64,000 bases of DNA from a virus. The notes beneath the pieces are model-generated. The model was not told where the DNA came from. It saw only the letters and a program-made list of their open reading frames with translations, and did no database searches. Below are positions 16,722 to 25,351 of the stretch, in pieces. The stretch spans positions 92,625 through 156,624 of the IMG/VR virus record IMGVR_UViG_3300042924_006566; one strand, given 5' to 3'. The position numbers were made by a program, and so were the translations under genes. Each line of letters opens with the position of its first letter. Positions within the stretch are counted from its first letter, which is position 1.

Positions 16722-19268
16722 TTATGAAAAGAAATCTTCAATCGAATTTGTTTTCTCCGCAGACCAATTCATACAATCAAGAATTACTCTAATCGGTTCC
16801 AAAAACGATTTTTCAAATTGTACATCATAATCAATATATTTGTCAAGACCAAATTCTTTTGGTAATCTACCAGGATAAGAAATTACCATATCTTTGAAAT
16901 GATTGGGCATTTTTAGATATGTGAATTTGATTTTTTCACCTTCTTGAATGAGAGGATATTTCTTTGTTAATTTCATCTCTTTCAGATAATGATTATATAG
17001 AATTGCACCCTTCACATGAATCGGTGTTCCTTTGGTGTATAGATTTACCGAATCTGAATAAGTTTTGAGTCCATTCAAACCACGAGGAAAAGAAATTTCT
17101 TCTGGTGGTAATCTTTTAAATTCTTCCTTGAATTTCTGAATAAAGTCTTGTACTTCAGATTCGGTACCACGCATCATCAATTCAATTGTTTGACTCATTT
17201 TTTCGCGAATTGCAGAAGGTGTGGAAGACTTAATCATTTCTAGACCCATAACTTTCATGTATGGTTCATCGTATGCGACACCTTCATTGTTGTATACATT
17301 CAGAATATATCTTTTCTTGGCTGTCCAAACTCCTTTGTCGGCCAGGGCTTCTCGTTTCATTTGCATCTTCTGGTCATATGCATTAACATAATTTGCCAAT
17401 TCTTCGTATGAATTATCGATATATGGTTGAATCTTGTCCTCACAAACACGATCCATGAAGTCAATAACTTTTTGTTTGGGCATCGAAACTTTTCCATCTG
17501 ATCCGTAAACTTTGTTGACCAGATCACCCAAACGGAGATAAATTGAATCGGTGTCCGATGCAATAACATAATCAGCTTCCGTCTTCAGAAGTTTGTTCAT
17601 ATAATCATTAATCTTCGCTTCAATCCAACGAATTGACAATTGACCAGCAGTTGTTACACCAAGAGCCATTCGCAAATCATAAAATCGGAAATACTGTGAA
17701 CCAAGAGCACCATAAGCAGAGTTCAATGAAACTTTTTTTGCTAACTGAAGATTATTATATCGTGCAATCTTCTTTTCAAGTTCATTTCTTACTTTTGGAT
17801 CTTTTTCTTTCTGATATTCCTGTTTTGCAGAAATCATCATCTTCTTGAATTTCTTGCGATCTTCATACATTTCTTCCAACATCTTGGGTAAGAAACCTTG
17901 AATATCTGTGCGAAAGAATTGTCCATTTGGTGTAATTGTTGCACCAGTCAATTTTGACAAATCAGCTTTTTTGGCCAACAACTTATCAACACTGATACCT
18001 TGAGAAATGATATTTCGCATTTCTTCTGTATAATTTTCCGGTTCGATCAGAGTTTCTGGAGAAATATTATACTGCATCATGAGATGCGGATACAGACTGT
18101 TCAGATCGAAAGAGGCCACCCATTCATGCATTCCAACTTGTGGTACTTTAACATAAGCACCTTCAAAAGCAGAGTCTTTCTCTTTTACTTCTTTCGGAGG
18201 AACAACAATATTTTGTTGCAACAAATAGGAATATGTAAGAGAATCCCACATTCTTGTTTGCGCAAAAACGTCTTCATAATTTGACTTGGTATCATACGCA
18301 AGAGTTAAGGCCAACTCTAACAACTTCAGTTTATCTTCAAGTTTTAGAATCAGTTGTACGTCTTTGATGTTATACTCAATAAATTTCTGATAGTTCAGTT
18401 TGTAAAGTTGATGCAGGTTGTCATATTCATCATACGAAATCTTACCTTCACCGAGCTCGACATTTGCAATATTATCCAATCGATAAGATTCTTGTGATTT
18501 ACCACCTGGCGCATACCATTTGTAGAGTTCAATGTAATCAAGAGAACCAACACCGACAATTTCATATGCTTTCATTTGTCGACCATTGATTACAGTATTT
18601 CTCTCAGAGATCATATTCCAAGGAGAAAGTTTCTTTGCATAATCTTCACCGAGAATGCGGTTGAATCGATTAATTAGATATGGAATATCAAAAAACTTGG
18701 TGTTCCAACCGGTGATAACATCTGGACATTTGTTCATCCAATCTTCAAGGAATCTCTTGCAAAGTGTCCATTCGTCCTTACATTTCACATAAGAAACATT
18801 ATCATCATAGTTGTTGTAATCACCACATCCATAGACATAAGTATACCCATTCAGATAGGTTATGGTGATTGCGGTGATTGGTTCGTTTGCTTCGTAAGGA
18901 TCTGGAAAACCATTTTCGGAACCAACTTCAATATCAACTACGGCAATAGAAATCAAATCTTGGTCCCACTCGACCATTTCGGGGTGTTGATCTGCTATGA
19001 AAGCATATTCATATCTGGTATTACCATAGATTTTGGTGGCATTCACTAAACCATCAAATTGTTTGGTGTATTCTCTCGCTTCATGAATACTATCGAAAAC
19101 TTTTTTGTCGAGATATTTTCCATCCAGTGTTTTGTAATTGGTTACTTTCTTGGAGGGAATGTAAAGTGATGGTGTATAATCAATTTTTTGTTTGACTCTT
19201 TTACCGCCGATTACACCACGGTAAAGGATTTTACCACCGATAGATTGTACGTTTGTATAAAAACTCAT
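16722..19268 (-). CDS. 43: Family B DNA polymerase gp43
   Basis: 848 residues. Exonuclease motifs: VVDIEVG (Exo I, DxE) near 112, NTKFFDIPYL (Exo II) and YNIKDVQLI (Exo III). Polymerase motifs: DLNSLYPHLMM (motif A), KKVSLNSAYGALGSQY (motif B) and ASDTDSIYL (motif C). It is slightly shorter than T4 gp43 (898) but has every catalytic site. It replicates the phage genome with clamp gp45, loader gp44/62 and helicase gp41. Its start overlaps the upstream stop by four bases. RegA, which represses gp43 and clamp-loader translation in T4, is encoded at 31191. Confidence 0.97.
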   Translation of the reverse strand: MSFYTNVQSIGGKILYRGVIGGKRVKQKIDYTPSLYIPSKKVTNYKTLDGKYLDKKVFDSIHEAREYTKQFDGLVNATKIYGNTRYEYAFIADQHPEMVEWDQDLISIAVVDIEVGSENGFPDPYEANEPITAITITYLNGYTYVYGCGDYNNYDDNVSYVKCKDEWTLCKRFLEDWMNKCPDVITGWNTKFFDIPYLINRFNRILGEDYAKKLSPWNMISERNTVINGRQMKAYEIVGVGSLDYIELYKWYAPGGKSQESYRLDNIANVELGEGKISYDEYDNLHQLYKLNYQKFIEYNIKDVQLILKLEDKLKLLELALTLAYDTKSNYEDVFAQTRMWDSLTYSYLLQQNIVVPPKEVKEKDSAFEGAYVKVPQVGMHEWVASFDLNSLYPHLMMQYNISPETLIEPENYTEEMRNIISQGISVDKLLAKKADLSKLTGATITPNGQFFRTDIQGFLPKMLEEMYEDRKKFKKMMISAKQEYQKEKDPKVRNELEKKIARYNNLQLAKKVSLNSAYGALGSQYFRFYDLRMALGVTTAGQLSIRWIEAKINDYMNKLLKTEADYVIASDTDSIYLRLGDLVNKVYGSDGKVSMPKQKVIDFMDRVCEDKIQPYIDNSYEELANYVNAYDQKMQMKREALADKGVWTAKKRYILNVYNNEGVAYDEPYMKVMGLEMIKSSTPSAIREKMSQTIELMMRGTESEVQDFIQKFKEEFKRLPPEEISFPRGLNGLKTYSDSVNLYTKGTPIHVKGAILYNHYLKEMKLTKKYPLIQEGEKIKFTYLKMPNHFKDMVISYPGRLPKEFGLDKYIDYDVQFEKSFLEPIRVILDCMNWSAEKTNSIEDFFS

Positions 19269-19570
19269 GTAATAAGCTGTTTGTTGGGAACAATAATTCC
19301 AGAACCGAATATTTGATTATAATTATTGATAAAATCTTCGGCAGGAACATATGAGTATACAATATGTTTCTTCACCAAGGCAATAGTCGAACCTCTTTTT
19401 TGTTCGGCATGAATAGGAAATGGTGCAAAACCTACATTGGGAGCACCGTCCTGGCCACGAACAACTGCAATTCCTACTGGATTGACTAAGACAAATTCGG
19501 TTTCCGATTCGGATTCTATTTCACCTAGGATTTCTTCGCCGGTAATTAATTTCAATACAATTATATCCAT
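19265..19570 (-). CDS. LSm-like small protein upstream of gp43
   Basis: 101 residues opening with IVLKLITGEEILGEIESESE, a bent-strand pattern seen in LSm/Sm-fold proteins, followed by strand-rich sequence (FVLVNPVGIAVV). A protein at 42664-43032 has the same opening logic (KILRFKDGLDVICKV), so two distant family members occur here. Such proteins are common beside replication genes in T4-like cyanophages, without proven role; RNA binding is inferred. ATGA overlap couples it to gp43. It could alternatively be a non-LSm small barrel. Confidence 0.65.
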   Translation of the reverse strand: MDIIVLKLITGEEILGEIESESETEFVLVNPVGIAVVRGQDGAPNVGFAPFPIHAEQKRGSTIALVKKHIVYSYVPAEDFINNYNQIFGSGIIVPNKQLIT

Positions 19571-19591
19571 AATTTAAATTCCCAATAAAAG

Positions 19592-19669
19592 TGGAGCGGG
19601 TAGGGAGAGTCGAACTCCGCGATCTTCAGCTTGGAAGGCTGTTGGTGGCCCCTTCACCTGTCTACCCGC
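19592..19669 (-). tRNA. tRNA-Gly (TCC)
   Basis: Cloverleaf with acceptor GCGGGTA/TACCCGC, anticodon loop CTTCCAA (anticodon TCC, reads GGA) and T-loop TTCGACT. The discriminator is U and CCA is encoded. It stands alone between the LSm-like gene and the plus-strand cassette, 5.2 kb from the main tRNA cluster. Confidence 0.92.
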
Positions 19670-19676
19670 ATAAATA
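19669..19676 (+). promoter_or_regulatory. Late-promoter-like CATAAATA for the plus-strand cassette
   Basis: CATAAATA, one mismatch from the T4 late octamer, 99 bases before the first plus-strand start. The leader holds a small hairpin at 19707-19723 (GGACAT/ATGTCC). No good sigma-70 promoter is seen on this strand, so late expression is the best guess. Confidence 0.35.
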
Positions 19677-19774
19677 AGAGTGATACAATTATATATGATT
19701 TTGTTCGGACATGCAATATGTCCCTGAAACATTTACCAATGTTTTTTTTCATAACAAAATTAAAAGGAAATCAA

Positions 19775-21037
19775 ATGAACTTCAAAAAGTTGGCTTTAGC
19801 CTTACTTTTTGTTATGGGTACAGCATTTGCGCAAACAACAAGTACGCAGAGTACAACCGGTGGAACAACAACAAGCACAACTACACCTATTAATCAAGGT
19901 AGTTATGATTCAAAGACATTAGTGGATACCAACTCCACTTCAAATAGCACAAGTACCGTTACCACAAACAATAATAGTACCAGTACAAGCACGACCACCA
20001 GTACAAGTACCGTCAACAGCACCAATGTCAACACAAACAATAATGTGAACAGCGGTACTGTGACTTACAATAACAATAATAACAATGTGCAAAGTGGAAC
20101 AGTTACAAACATCAATCAAAATACCACAAATGGCACTATCACAAACAATAACAACAATGTGATGAGCGGTTCTGTTACTTACACAAACAATAATGTACAA
20201 AGTGGAACAGTTACAAACAATAACAACAATGTAAACACCAATACATCCTCATCAACAAATTCAAATACAAATTATAATATTAATAGTGGCACACAAACAT
20301 TCAATAACAACAATGTAAGTACCAGCACTTCAACAAATACGAACCATAACATTAATTCTGGTACAATGACATATAACAACAATAATGTCAGCACAAGCAC
20401 CAACATTAATAGAAATGAAAATACTGGTACAATGACAAATAACAATAATAATGTTAATACTTCAACAAGCACAAGTAGAAATACAAATTTAAATGTAAAC
20501 AATAGTCAAAGTACAAATGTCAATCAGAATATCAATTCTGGAACAATGACTTATAACAATAATAATGTAAATCAAACAACAAGTACAAATGTAAACCAAA
20601 ATAATAACACATCAACTGCAACAAATGTTAATCAAAACATTCAGTCAGGTGAAATGACCAATCGCAATATCAATGAAAGTACCGTCACACAAAAAGTTGT
20701 TCAACCTCCACCAACAGCAATCGCACCTGCAATGATGAGTATGGGCTCAGACCTTTGCGTGACTGGTGTTTCTGGTGCTACACAAACTCAAGTTTTTGGT
20801 TTAAGTTTTGGTGGTACAATGCGTGACCAAAATTGCGAAAGATTAAAACTTTCCAAAACACTATTTGACATGGGTATGAAAGTTGCCGCAGTTGCCACGA
20901 TGTGTCAGGATCGTAGAGTATTTGATGCCATGATGGCAGCCGGTACACCTTGCCCATATGAAGGTTTGATTGGTGAACAAGCTAAAGTCGCTTGGGCTGC
21001 AAATCCGGACAAAATTCCTAAAGCTATAAGAGAATGA
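19775..21037 (+). CDS. Secreted Asn/Thr/Ser-repeat protein
   Basis: 420 residues from ATG 19775 (AAAAGGAAA upstream). A Sec signal peptide MNFKKLALALLFVMGTAFA ends at about residue 19. Residues 20-300 are built of N/T/S-rich repeats around the unit SGTxTxNNNNV, roughly ten copies, a composition suited to beta-solenoid or amyloid-like fibres. The last 110 residues form a distinct domain with four cysteines (LCVTG, NCERLK, MCQDRR, TPCPYEG) that could form two disulfides. It is exported by the infected cell or carried on the virion. Not curlin: the SxxxxxxGxxNxAxVxQ repeat is absent. First gene of a coupled six-gene operon. Confidence 0.85.
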   Translation: MNFKKLALALLFVMGTAFAQTTSTQSTTGGTTTSTTTPINQGSYDSKTLVDTNSTSNSTSTVTTNNNSTSTSTTTSTSTVNSTNVNTNNNVNSGTVTYNNNNNNVQSGTVTNINQNTTNGTITNNNNNVMSGSVTYTNNNVQSGTVTNNNNNVNTNTSSSTNSNTNYNINSGTQTFNNNNVSTSTSTNTNHNINSGTMTYNNNNVSTSTNINRNENTGTMTNNNNNVNTSTSTSRNTNLNVNNSQSTNVNQNINSGTMTYNNNNVNQTTSTNVNQNNNTSTATNVNQNIQSGEMTNRNINESTVTQKVVQPPPTAIAPAMMSMGSDLCVTGVSGATQTQVFGLSFGGTMRDQNCERLKLSKTLFDMGMKVAAVATMCQDRRVFDAMMAAGTPCPYEGLIGEQAKVAWAANPDKIPKAIRE

Positions 21038-22824
21038 AAAATCTCTTTTTTGCTTTGATGGTTTTTTTATCATCAATTGCAACCGCTCAAACACTTGATC
21101 CAACTCAAGTTTACACCACAGGAAATGTGGTGCAACCGACTGTTTCTGGTACAAACACAACACCATGGGTCAATGGTGTTTATCAGGATAGTTTGACTTG
21201 TTGGGCTTCGGGTGATCCCGGATATTGTGGTCCAAATGCTATTGTCCGACCAGGCAATAATATAAATTTTTCATATGGTACTACAAATTTATATCAGATG
21301 CAACTTATATCCAGTCTTCTTCCAAATTCAGGAACAGGATTGCGTGTAAATGGTTATAATTTTAGTTTCACAGCGAAAAACGGTAATGGTTGGGACGATG
21401 GTCGAATTGACTATCTTAACGCTTATGTGAGTTTTTACGATTCAAAAGGATCAACTGTTTTCAATCGAAACTATGATTTAACATATAAGTTTGATTGGAC
21501 CAATTTTAATTTTTCGGAAAACTTCACAACACCATTTGCTACAAAAGATTTAGGAAGTGTGCAATATGGTTTTGTTGGCCGAGACAATAATTTTTGGGCA
21601 GGGCCTTATGGACCTGAGGTTTACAATGTGAGTTTCAGTTTAAAGTATTCGGTTGATCCGTGTTTCAACAATCCATTGTATAGTCCAACTTGTCCTGGTT
21701 TTGCTGATGCTCTAGCAAAGCTGACGCCGCCTTTGCCAACAAGTACGACAGAGATTGTAACAAACACAAACACCACAAGTACAATGCCTCAGGCTCCAAC
21801 GACCACAGTAACACAATCTCCGGTAACCGAATCGAGCTTAACTACAGTCGCTACACCATCTGTAACATTAACATCAACTGTAAATAATAAAGAAACAACT
21901 GTTAATTCTAATGGCGTTTCAATTGGTTTGAGTGTTGTTGCTAGAAATCAACAAAGAGAACAATCTATTGCAATGCAGGCTGCACAGAATGCTGTTGCTG
22001 CTGCCGAACAAACTGCACAGCAAGCGCAGCAAGAAGCGGTAAATATTGCTCAATCTTCAAGTTTAGCAAGTAGTCAAAGTCTTATTGGTTCTTCTTTAAG
22101 AATTAGTCCAGTTGCACAAAGAAGTGATCAGTCAAGTAATCAAATACAAACTACACAATCTTCTTCTGTTTCAACATTTACTCAGCCTAACATACAAACT
22201 TCTACCACAAGAGCAAATGATACAAATCGTTTTGGTTCAACAAATAGTGTTTCTCCAGATAATTCGATTGTACAATCCACGGTTACAACAAATTTGTTCC
22301 AAGAACAAACTCAAAATGCACAAACACAAATAATATATTCGTTATTGCCACCACAACAACAGTTACAAAATGCAACTACACAAAATTTTGTTCCAATATC
22401 AACCGAAACAACACAAGTTTCTCAAACTTCGTTTTCAACAAATCAACAATCAACTACTTCATCTTTCGAAATGTCTATGTCTGAATCTCAAAGATTTTTG
22501 ACCGATAGAACAAATCCGATTAATCAAATAATAGAAGGTCGCGGTGTTGACTTACAAACAACAACATCTGTACAACCAAAAACAAGCGTAAACACAAATG
22601 TGTCTGATAATGAAATTGCTGGTGGTGTCAACATTTCTAGAATGGCAACAACACCTGTTGGTTATAATCAGTATTTGAATCTTGTCATTGCAGATGCGGC
22701 TTTTTATGCACCGAAAGAAATTTATAAAGGACAGAAAAATGTTGACAATGTTCGAGCATTAAGACAAATGAGTTCGGATAGATTACATCAAGAAATGGTC
22801 AACCAACAATATAAAAGGAATTAA
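21034..22824 (+). CDS. Secreted Gln/Ser/Thr-rich protein
   Basis: 596 residues with a clear signal peptide (MKNLFFALMVFLSSIATA). Residues 30-210 form a folded beta-rich domain (for example NFSFTAKNGNGWDDGRID and VSFSLKYSV), closed by DPCFNNPLYSPTCPGF with two cysteines. Residues 220-560 are Q/S/T-rich and probably extended, with an Ala-Gln helix near 315-345. The C-terminal 60 residues become ordered again (YNQYLNLVIADAAFYAPKEI). ATGA overlap with the repeat protein couples them. I do not recognise a family. A surface or periplasmic partner of the repeat protein is the simplest reading. Confidence 0.82.
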   Translation: MKNLFFALMVFLSSIATAQTLDPTQVYTTGNVVQPTVSGTNTTPWVNGVYQDSLTCWASGDPGYCGPNAIVRPGNNINFSYGTTNLYQMQLISSLLPNSGTGLRVNGYNFSFTAKNGNGWDDGRIDYLNAYVSFYDSKGSTVFNRNYDLTYKFDWTNFNFSENFTTPFATKDLGSVQYGFVGRDNNFWAGPYGPEVYNVSFSLKYSVDPCFNNPLYSPTCPGFADALAKLTPPLPTSTTEIVTNTNTTSTMPQAPTTTVTQSPVTESSLTTVATPSVTLTSTVNNKETTVNSNGVSIGLSVVARNQQREQSIAMQAAQNAVAAAEQTAQQAQQEAVNIAQSSSLASSQSLIGSSLRISPVAQRSDQSSNQIQTTQSSSVSTFTQPNIQTSTTRANDTNRFGSTNSVSPDNSIVQSTVTTNLFQEQTQNAQTQIIYSLLPPQQQLQNATTQNFVPISTETTQVSQTSFSTNQQSTTSSFEMSMSESQRFLTDRTNPINQIIEGRGVDLQTTTSVQPKTSVNTNVSDNEIAGGVNISRMATTPVGYNQYLNLVIADAAFYAPKEIYKGQKNVDNVRALRQMSSDRLHQEMVNQQYKRN

Positions 22825-22825
22825 A

Positions 22826-23446
22826 ATGGGAGAAGAAATTAAAGACGTAAACAAAAAAATTGATGAAGCGGAAGCTGCTGTCAAAAAATATGCCAGCAAA
22901 GATACTGTCATCAGTGTTGGTGGTTACGAATTTACACCGGCAAAACTTATGATTGCATTTACTCTTGTCTCATCTTTATTGGGTGGTCTTTATGGTGTTT
23001 TTGAAGCCTACAAAGATTATATGGGAATGAAAAAGAAAATTGCCGAATATGTTTCACCAGATTTGTCGGATTTCGACAAACGACTTGCTGTTATTGAAGA
23101 AAACAGTCAAAAGACCAGTGATTACACTAGAGATATTAAAAATGATTTAAAGAGTGATATTCGTAGAAATGAATCTGTTACTGAACAAGTTGAGCGCTCA
23201 GTTAAACAAGCTCAAAGAGAAACCGAATCTGAAATGCGTGAAATGCGTAAGGCTGTTCGTGAGGATTTGGAGAAGGCTAGAACAGAAGCAAACAATATCC
23301 GTAGGGATATGGAACAAACACGCAAAGAAATCAATAGTGAATTTACCGCAGCTCGTCGTGAAATCAACAGAGAAGTTGAAACATTGAAGAAAGATGTTGA
23401 CAGTAAGATTCAAAAGGCGATGGATAATCCATTGGCAAACAAATGA
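22826..23446 (+). CDS. Single-span membrane protein with long coiled coil
   Basis: 206 residues. One hydrophobic helix lies at about 38-57 (AKLMIAFTLVSSLLGGLYGV). Residues 80-200 are a continuous charged coiled coil, e.g. TEQVERSVKQAQRETESEMR. The layout resembles spanin- or tether-like proteins that reach across a compartment, but there is no signal peptide or lipobox and no known family. One base separates it from the upstream stop, and it overlaps the next gene by ATGA. Orientation in the membrane is not determinable by eye. Confidence 0.8.
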   Translation: MGEEIKDVNKKIDEAEAAVKKYASKDTVISVGGYEFTPAKLMIAFTLVSSLLGGLYGVFEAYKDYMGMKKKIAEYVSPDLSDFDKRLAVIEENSQKTSDYTRDIKNDLKSDIRRNESVTEQVERSVKQAQRETESEMREMRKAVREDLEKARTEANNIRRDMEQTRKEINSEFTAARREINREVETLKKDVDSKIQKAMDNPLANK

Positions 23447-23940
23447 TTGATCCAATTACAGCATTAGCCGGCATTCAGTCGGCAGTAGCGCTGGTCAAAA
23501 AAATATCAAAAACGGTAGACGATGTTTCATCGTTAGGGCCAGTTTTGGGTAAATATTTTGATGCCAAAAGCACCGCAACAAAAGCCGCAGTAGAAGCTAA
23601 GAGAAGTGGGACTAGTTCCAGTATGGGTGCAGCCATTCAAATTGAAATGGCCTTAGATCAAGCTAAACAATTTGAAAATGAATTGCAACTTCTTTTTATG
23701 CAAGCTGGAAAAATTGATGTTTGGAATAAAATAAAAGCAAGAGCTGCAGCAATGGACATAGAAGCTGCACATGAAGCTAGAAGGGCAAAAGAATTTGCAG
23801 CCAAAAGAAAAAGACAAATTTTAGAAGCAATAGAAATGTCTATTTCTATAACTATAATTCTTTTATTTCTTGTTGGACTTTTTTGGGGTGGTTACGAACT
23901 CATCCAATATTGTAATAATACAGGAAGTTGCGGGAGATAA
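23443..23940 (+). CDS. C-terminal-anchored membrane protein
   Basis: 165 residues. The soluble N-terminal part is helical (DPITALAGIQSAVALVKKIS; then ALDQAKQFENELQLLF) and a single hydrophobic helix near residues 128-150 (ISITIILLFLVGLFWGGYEL) anchors it, leaving a short tail with two cysteines. Similar proteins are familiar in aquatic T4-like phages as unannotated genes. A holin role would be unusual given the long soluble domain. Coupled by ATGA to the coiled-coil gene. Confidence 0.78.
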   Translation: MIDPITALAGIQSAVALVKKISKTVDDVSSLGPVLGKYFDAKSTATKAAVEAKRSGTSSSMGAAIQIEMALDQAKQFENELQLLFMQAGKIDVWNKIKARAAAMDIEAAHEARRAKEFAAKRKRQILEAIEMSISITIILLFLVGLFWGGYELIQYCNNTGSCGR

Positions 23941-23944
23941 ATCT

Positions 23945-24127
23945 ATGAAATATTTAATCTTATTACTTTCATTTACACTTGTTGCTTGCACGGATCCGGT
24001 AGAAAAATGCGTCGAAAAAAAACAAAAGAATTGGAGAGAAAATAATCCAAAGGCTGATTATGGAAAAGCCGCTTCAGCTAATGAAAAGTTTAGGAATGAA
24101 TGTTTGGTGGGCACAAAAAAACAGTGA
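23945..24127 (+). CDS. Small lipoprotein
   Basis: 60 residues from ATG 23945, GGGAG upstream. MKYLILLLSFTLVACTDP is a lipoprotein signal with lipobox LVAC, so Cys15 would be lipidated. The mature part is about 45 residues, charged, with two further cysteines (VEKCVEKKQ; NECLVGT). No Asp follows the lipobox Cys at +2 (Thr is there), which by the Enterobacterial rule predicts outer-membrane placement. Size and type fit an outer-membrane spanin-like subunit (o-spanin) or a small exclusion lipoprotein; neither is proven. Confidence 0.85.
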   Translation: MKYLILLLSFTLVACTDPVEKCVEKKQKNWRENNPKADYGKAASANEKFRNECLVGTKKQ

Positions 24128-24159
24128 CTAAGTAGAGTATACACTATGGAGATTTTAAA

Positions 24160-24888
24160 TTGCTATACAAAATTATTTCTTTATTGTTGGTTTTCGCCGC
24201 ATTTTATACTGAACCAGTTAACGCAACACAGCCTATTACCGCAAAAGCCTGGATTGTGTCAGACGAAAATGGCAAAATAATTGAAGGTAAAAATACAACT
24301 GATGTGAGGTCGATTGCCAGTATTACAAAATTGGTCACATCGATGGTTGTTTTAGATGCACAACAAGACCTAAATGAAAAAATAGGTAAGTTGACAAGGA
24401 AAGAATTGATACAATTGGCAATGGTGAATTCAAGTAATTCCGCGGCCGTAACATTATGTGAGAACTATCCTGGTGGAACTTCTGCGTGTATCTATAGTAT
24501 GAATCTAAAAATGCGTATGCATGGCCTGGAACAGACCAGATTCGTGGAACCAACAGGTTTAAGTATAATGAATATCAGTACAGCTGAAGAACTGATTAAA
24601 ATTGTAATGATGGCAAAAGATTATCCTGAAATTGTTGAAAGTAGTAAAATGCCATCAATAAAAATACAAACAACAAAAAATAAATTTTTAACCTACAACA
24701 ATACAAATCCGTTGGTTCAACAATATGAATTTATTGTAAGTAAAACTGGATTCATAACAGCATCTGGTGGATGTATTGCTATGATGTTGACAAATGGAAT
24801 CAGTCAACGAATTGTTATATTGTTGGGAAGCCAGAACACAAAAACAAGAATACCGGAAGCACTCAGTTTATTTAAATTGCATTCTTAG
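24160..24888 (+). CDS. D-Ala-D-Ala carboxypeptidase/endopeptidase (PBP7-like)
   Basis: 242 residues starting at TTG 24160, eight bases after GGAG; the nearby ATG at 24146 is out of frame. A signal peptide (LLLVFAAFYTEPVNA) directs export. All three penicillin-binding motifs are present: SITK (SxxK, in IASITKLVTS), SSN (SxN, in VNSSNSAAV) and KTG (in VSKTGFITASGG). The protein lacks the C-terminal amphipathic domain of PBP5, as in the PBP7/PbpG endopeptidases that cut DD cross-links. It would act on peptidoglycan in the periplasm and could remodel or weaken the wall during infection. Confidence 0.9.
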   Translation: MLYKIISLLLVFAAFYTEPVNATQPITAKAWIVSDENGKIIEGKNTTDVRSIASITKLVTSMVVLDAQQDLNEKIGKLTRKELIQLAMVNSSNSAAVTLCENYPGGTSACIYSMNLKMRMHGLEQTRFVEPTGLSIMNISTAEELIKIVMMAKDYPEIVESSKMPSIKIQTTKNKFLTYNNTNPLVQQYEFIVSKTGFITASGGCIAMMLTNGISQRIVILLGSQNTKTRIPEALSLFKLHS

Positions 24889-24963
24889 TGGTTGCGGGAG
24901 CAGGATTTGAACCTGCGATCTCCAGCTTATGAGGCTGGCGAGTTGCCACTTCTCCATCCCGCG
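24889..24963 (-). tRNA. tRNA-Met (CAT), initiator-like
   Basis: Acceptor CGCGGGA/TCCCGCA leaves a C1-A72 mismatch, the hallmark of bacterial initiator tRNA, and A11-U24 is kept. The anticodon loop is CTCATAA. The anticodon stem lacks the three stacked G-C pairs typical of initiators. CCA is encoded. Its 3' end abuts the stop of the convergent peptidase gene. Confidence 0.88.
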
Positions 24964-24967
24964 CATT

Positions 24968-25035
24968 TGGAGCGGCGTCTTGGGTTTGCACCAAGCAAGT
25001 GAATTGGACATCCACTCTGTTCTACAACACACCGC
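24968..25035 (-). tRNA. Degenerate tRNA-Gly-like gene (TCC)
   Basis: Sixty-eight bases with intact acceptor GCGGTGT/ACGCCGC, U73, encoded CCA, T-stem CTTGG/CCAAG and anticodon stem GTGGA/TTCAC. The loop TGTCCAA has G instead of U33, the D-arm is shortened without a G18-G19 pair, and the T-loop is TGCAAAC (G55). Glycine identity is suggested by acceptor, U73 and TCC. May be a pseudogene or a non-ribosomal tRNA. Confidence 0.6.
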
Positions 25036-25047
25036 ATTTATGAATTA

Positions 25048-25075
25048 ATTATAACAGAAAAATTTGTAGAGTCAA
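25048..25075 (-). promoter_or_regulatory. Sigma-70 promoter (TTGACT-16-TATAAT)
   Basis: -35 at 25070-25075 and -10 at 25048-25053. It lies directly upstream of the Gly-like and initiator-like tRNA genes, giving them their own promoter inside the cluster. Confidence 0.75.
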
Positions 25076-25093
25076 GAATTATTATGGTATATT

Positions 25094-25167
25094 TGGAGCG
25101 GGATACCAGAGTCGAACTGGTCACTAAACCTTGGCAAGGTTTCGTTTTACCGATAAACTAATCCCGC
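25094..25167 (-). tRNA. tRNA-Gly (GCC)
   Basis: Acceptor GCGGGAT/ATCCCGC, anticodon loop TTGCCAA (GCC), T-loop TTCGACT, U73 and encoded CCA. Standard class I cloverleaf. Confidence 0.93.
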
Positions 25168-25180
25168 ATACTACTATATA

Positions 25181-25265
25181 TGGTGCGACTGGCCGGAATC
25201 GAACCGGCACGACCGAAGTCGAGAGATTTTAAGTCTCTTGTGTCTACCTATTTCACCACAGTCGC
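25181..25265 (-). tRNA. tRNA-Leu (TAA)
   Basis: Acceptor GCGACTG/CAGTCGC, anticodon loop CTTAAAA (TAA), a long class II variable arm with a TTCG tetraloop, A73 and encoded CCA. Confidence 0.93.
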
Positions 25266-25270
25266 ATATC

Positions 25271-25345
25271 TGGTCCGGCCGCCAGGAATCGAACCTGGAT
25301 TGATTGCTTAGAAGGCAACTGTATTCTCCATTATACTACGGCCAG
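25271..25345 (-). tRNA. tRNA-Arg (TCT)
   Basis: Acceptor CTGGCCG/CGGCCGG (one T-G pair), anticodon loop CTTCTAA (TCT), T-loop TTCGATT, A73 and encoded CCA. Reads AGA, common in AT-rich phages. Confidence 0.9.
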
Positions 25346-25351
25346 TTTATT

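Noticed and set aside
19775-21037. Curli-like (CsgA) amyloid
   Set aside because: The curlin repeat with its Gln/Asn/Gly spacing is absent and no CsgG/CsgF-like partner is evident. Amyloid or solenoid structure remains only a composition-based idea.
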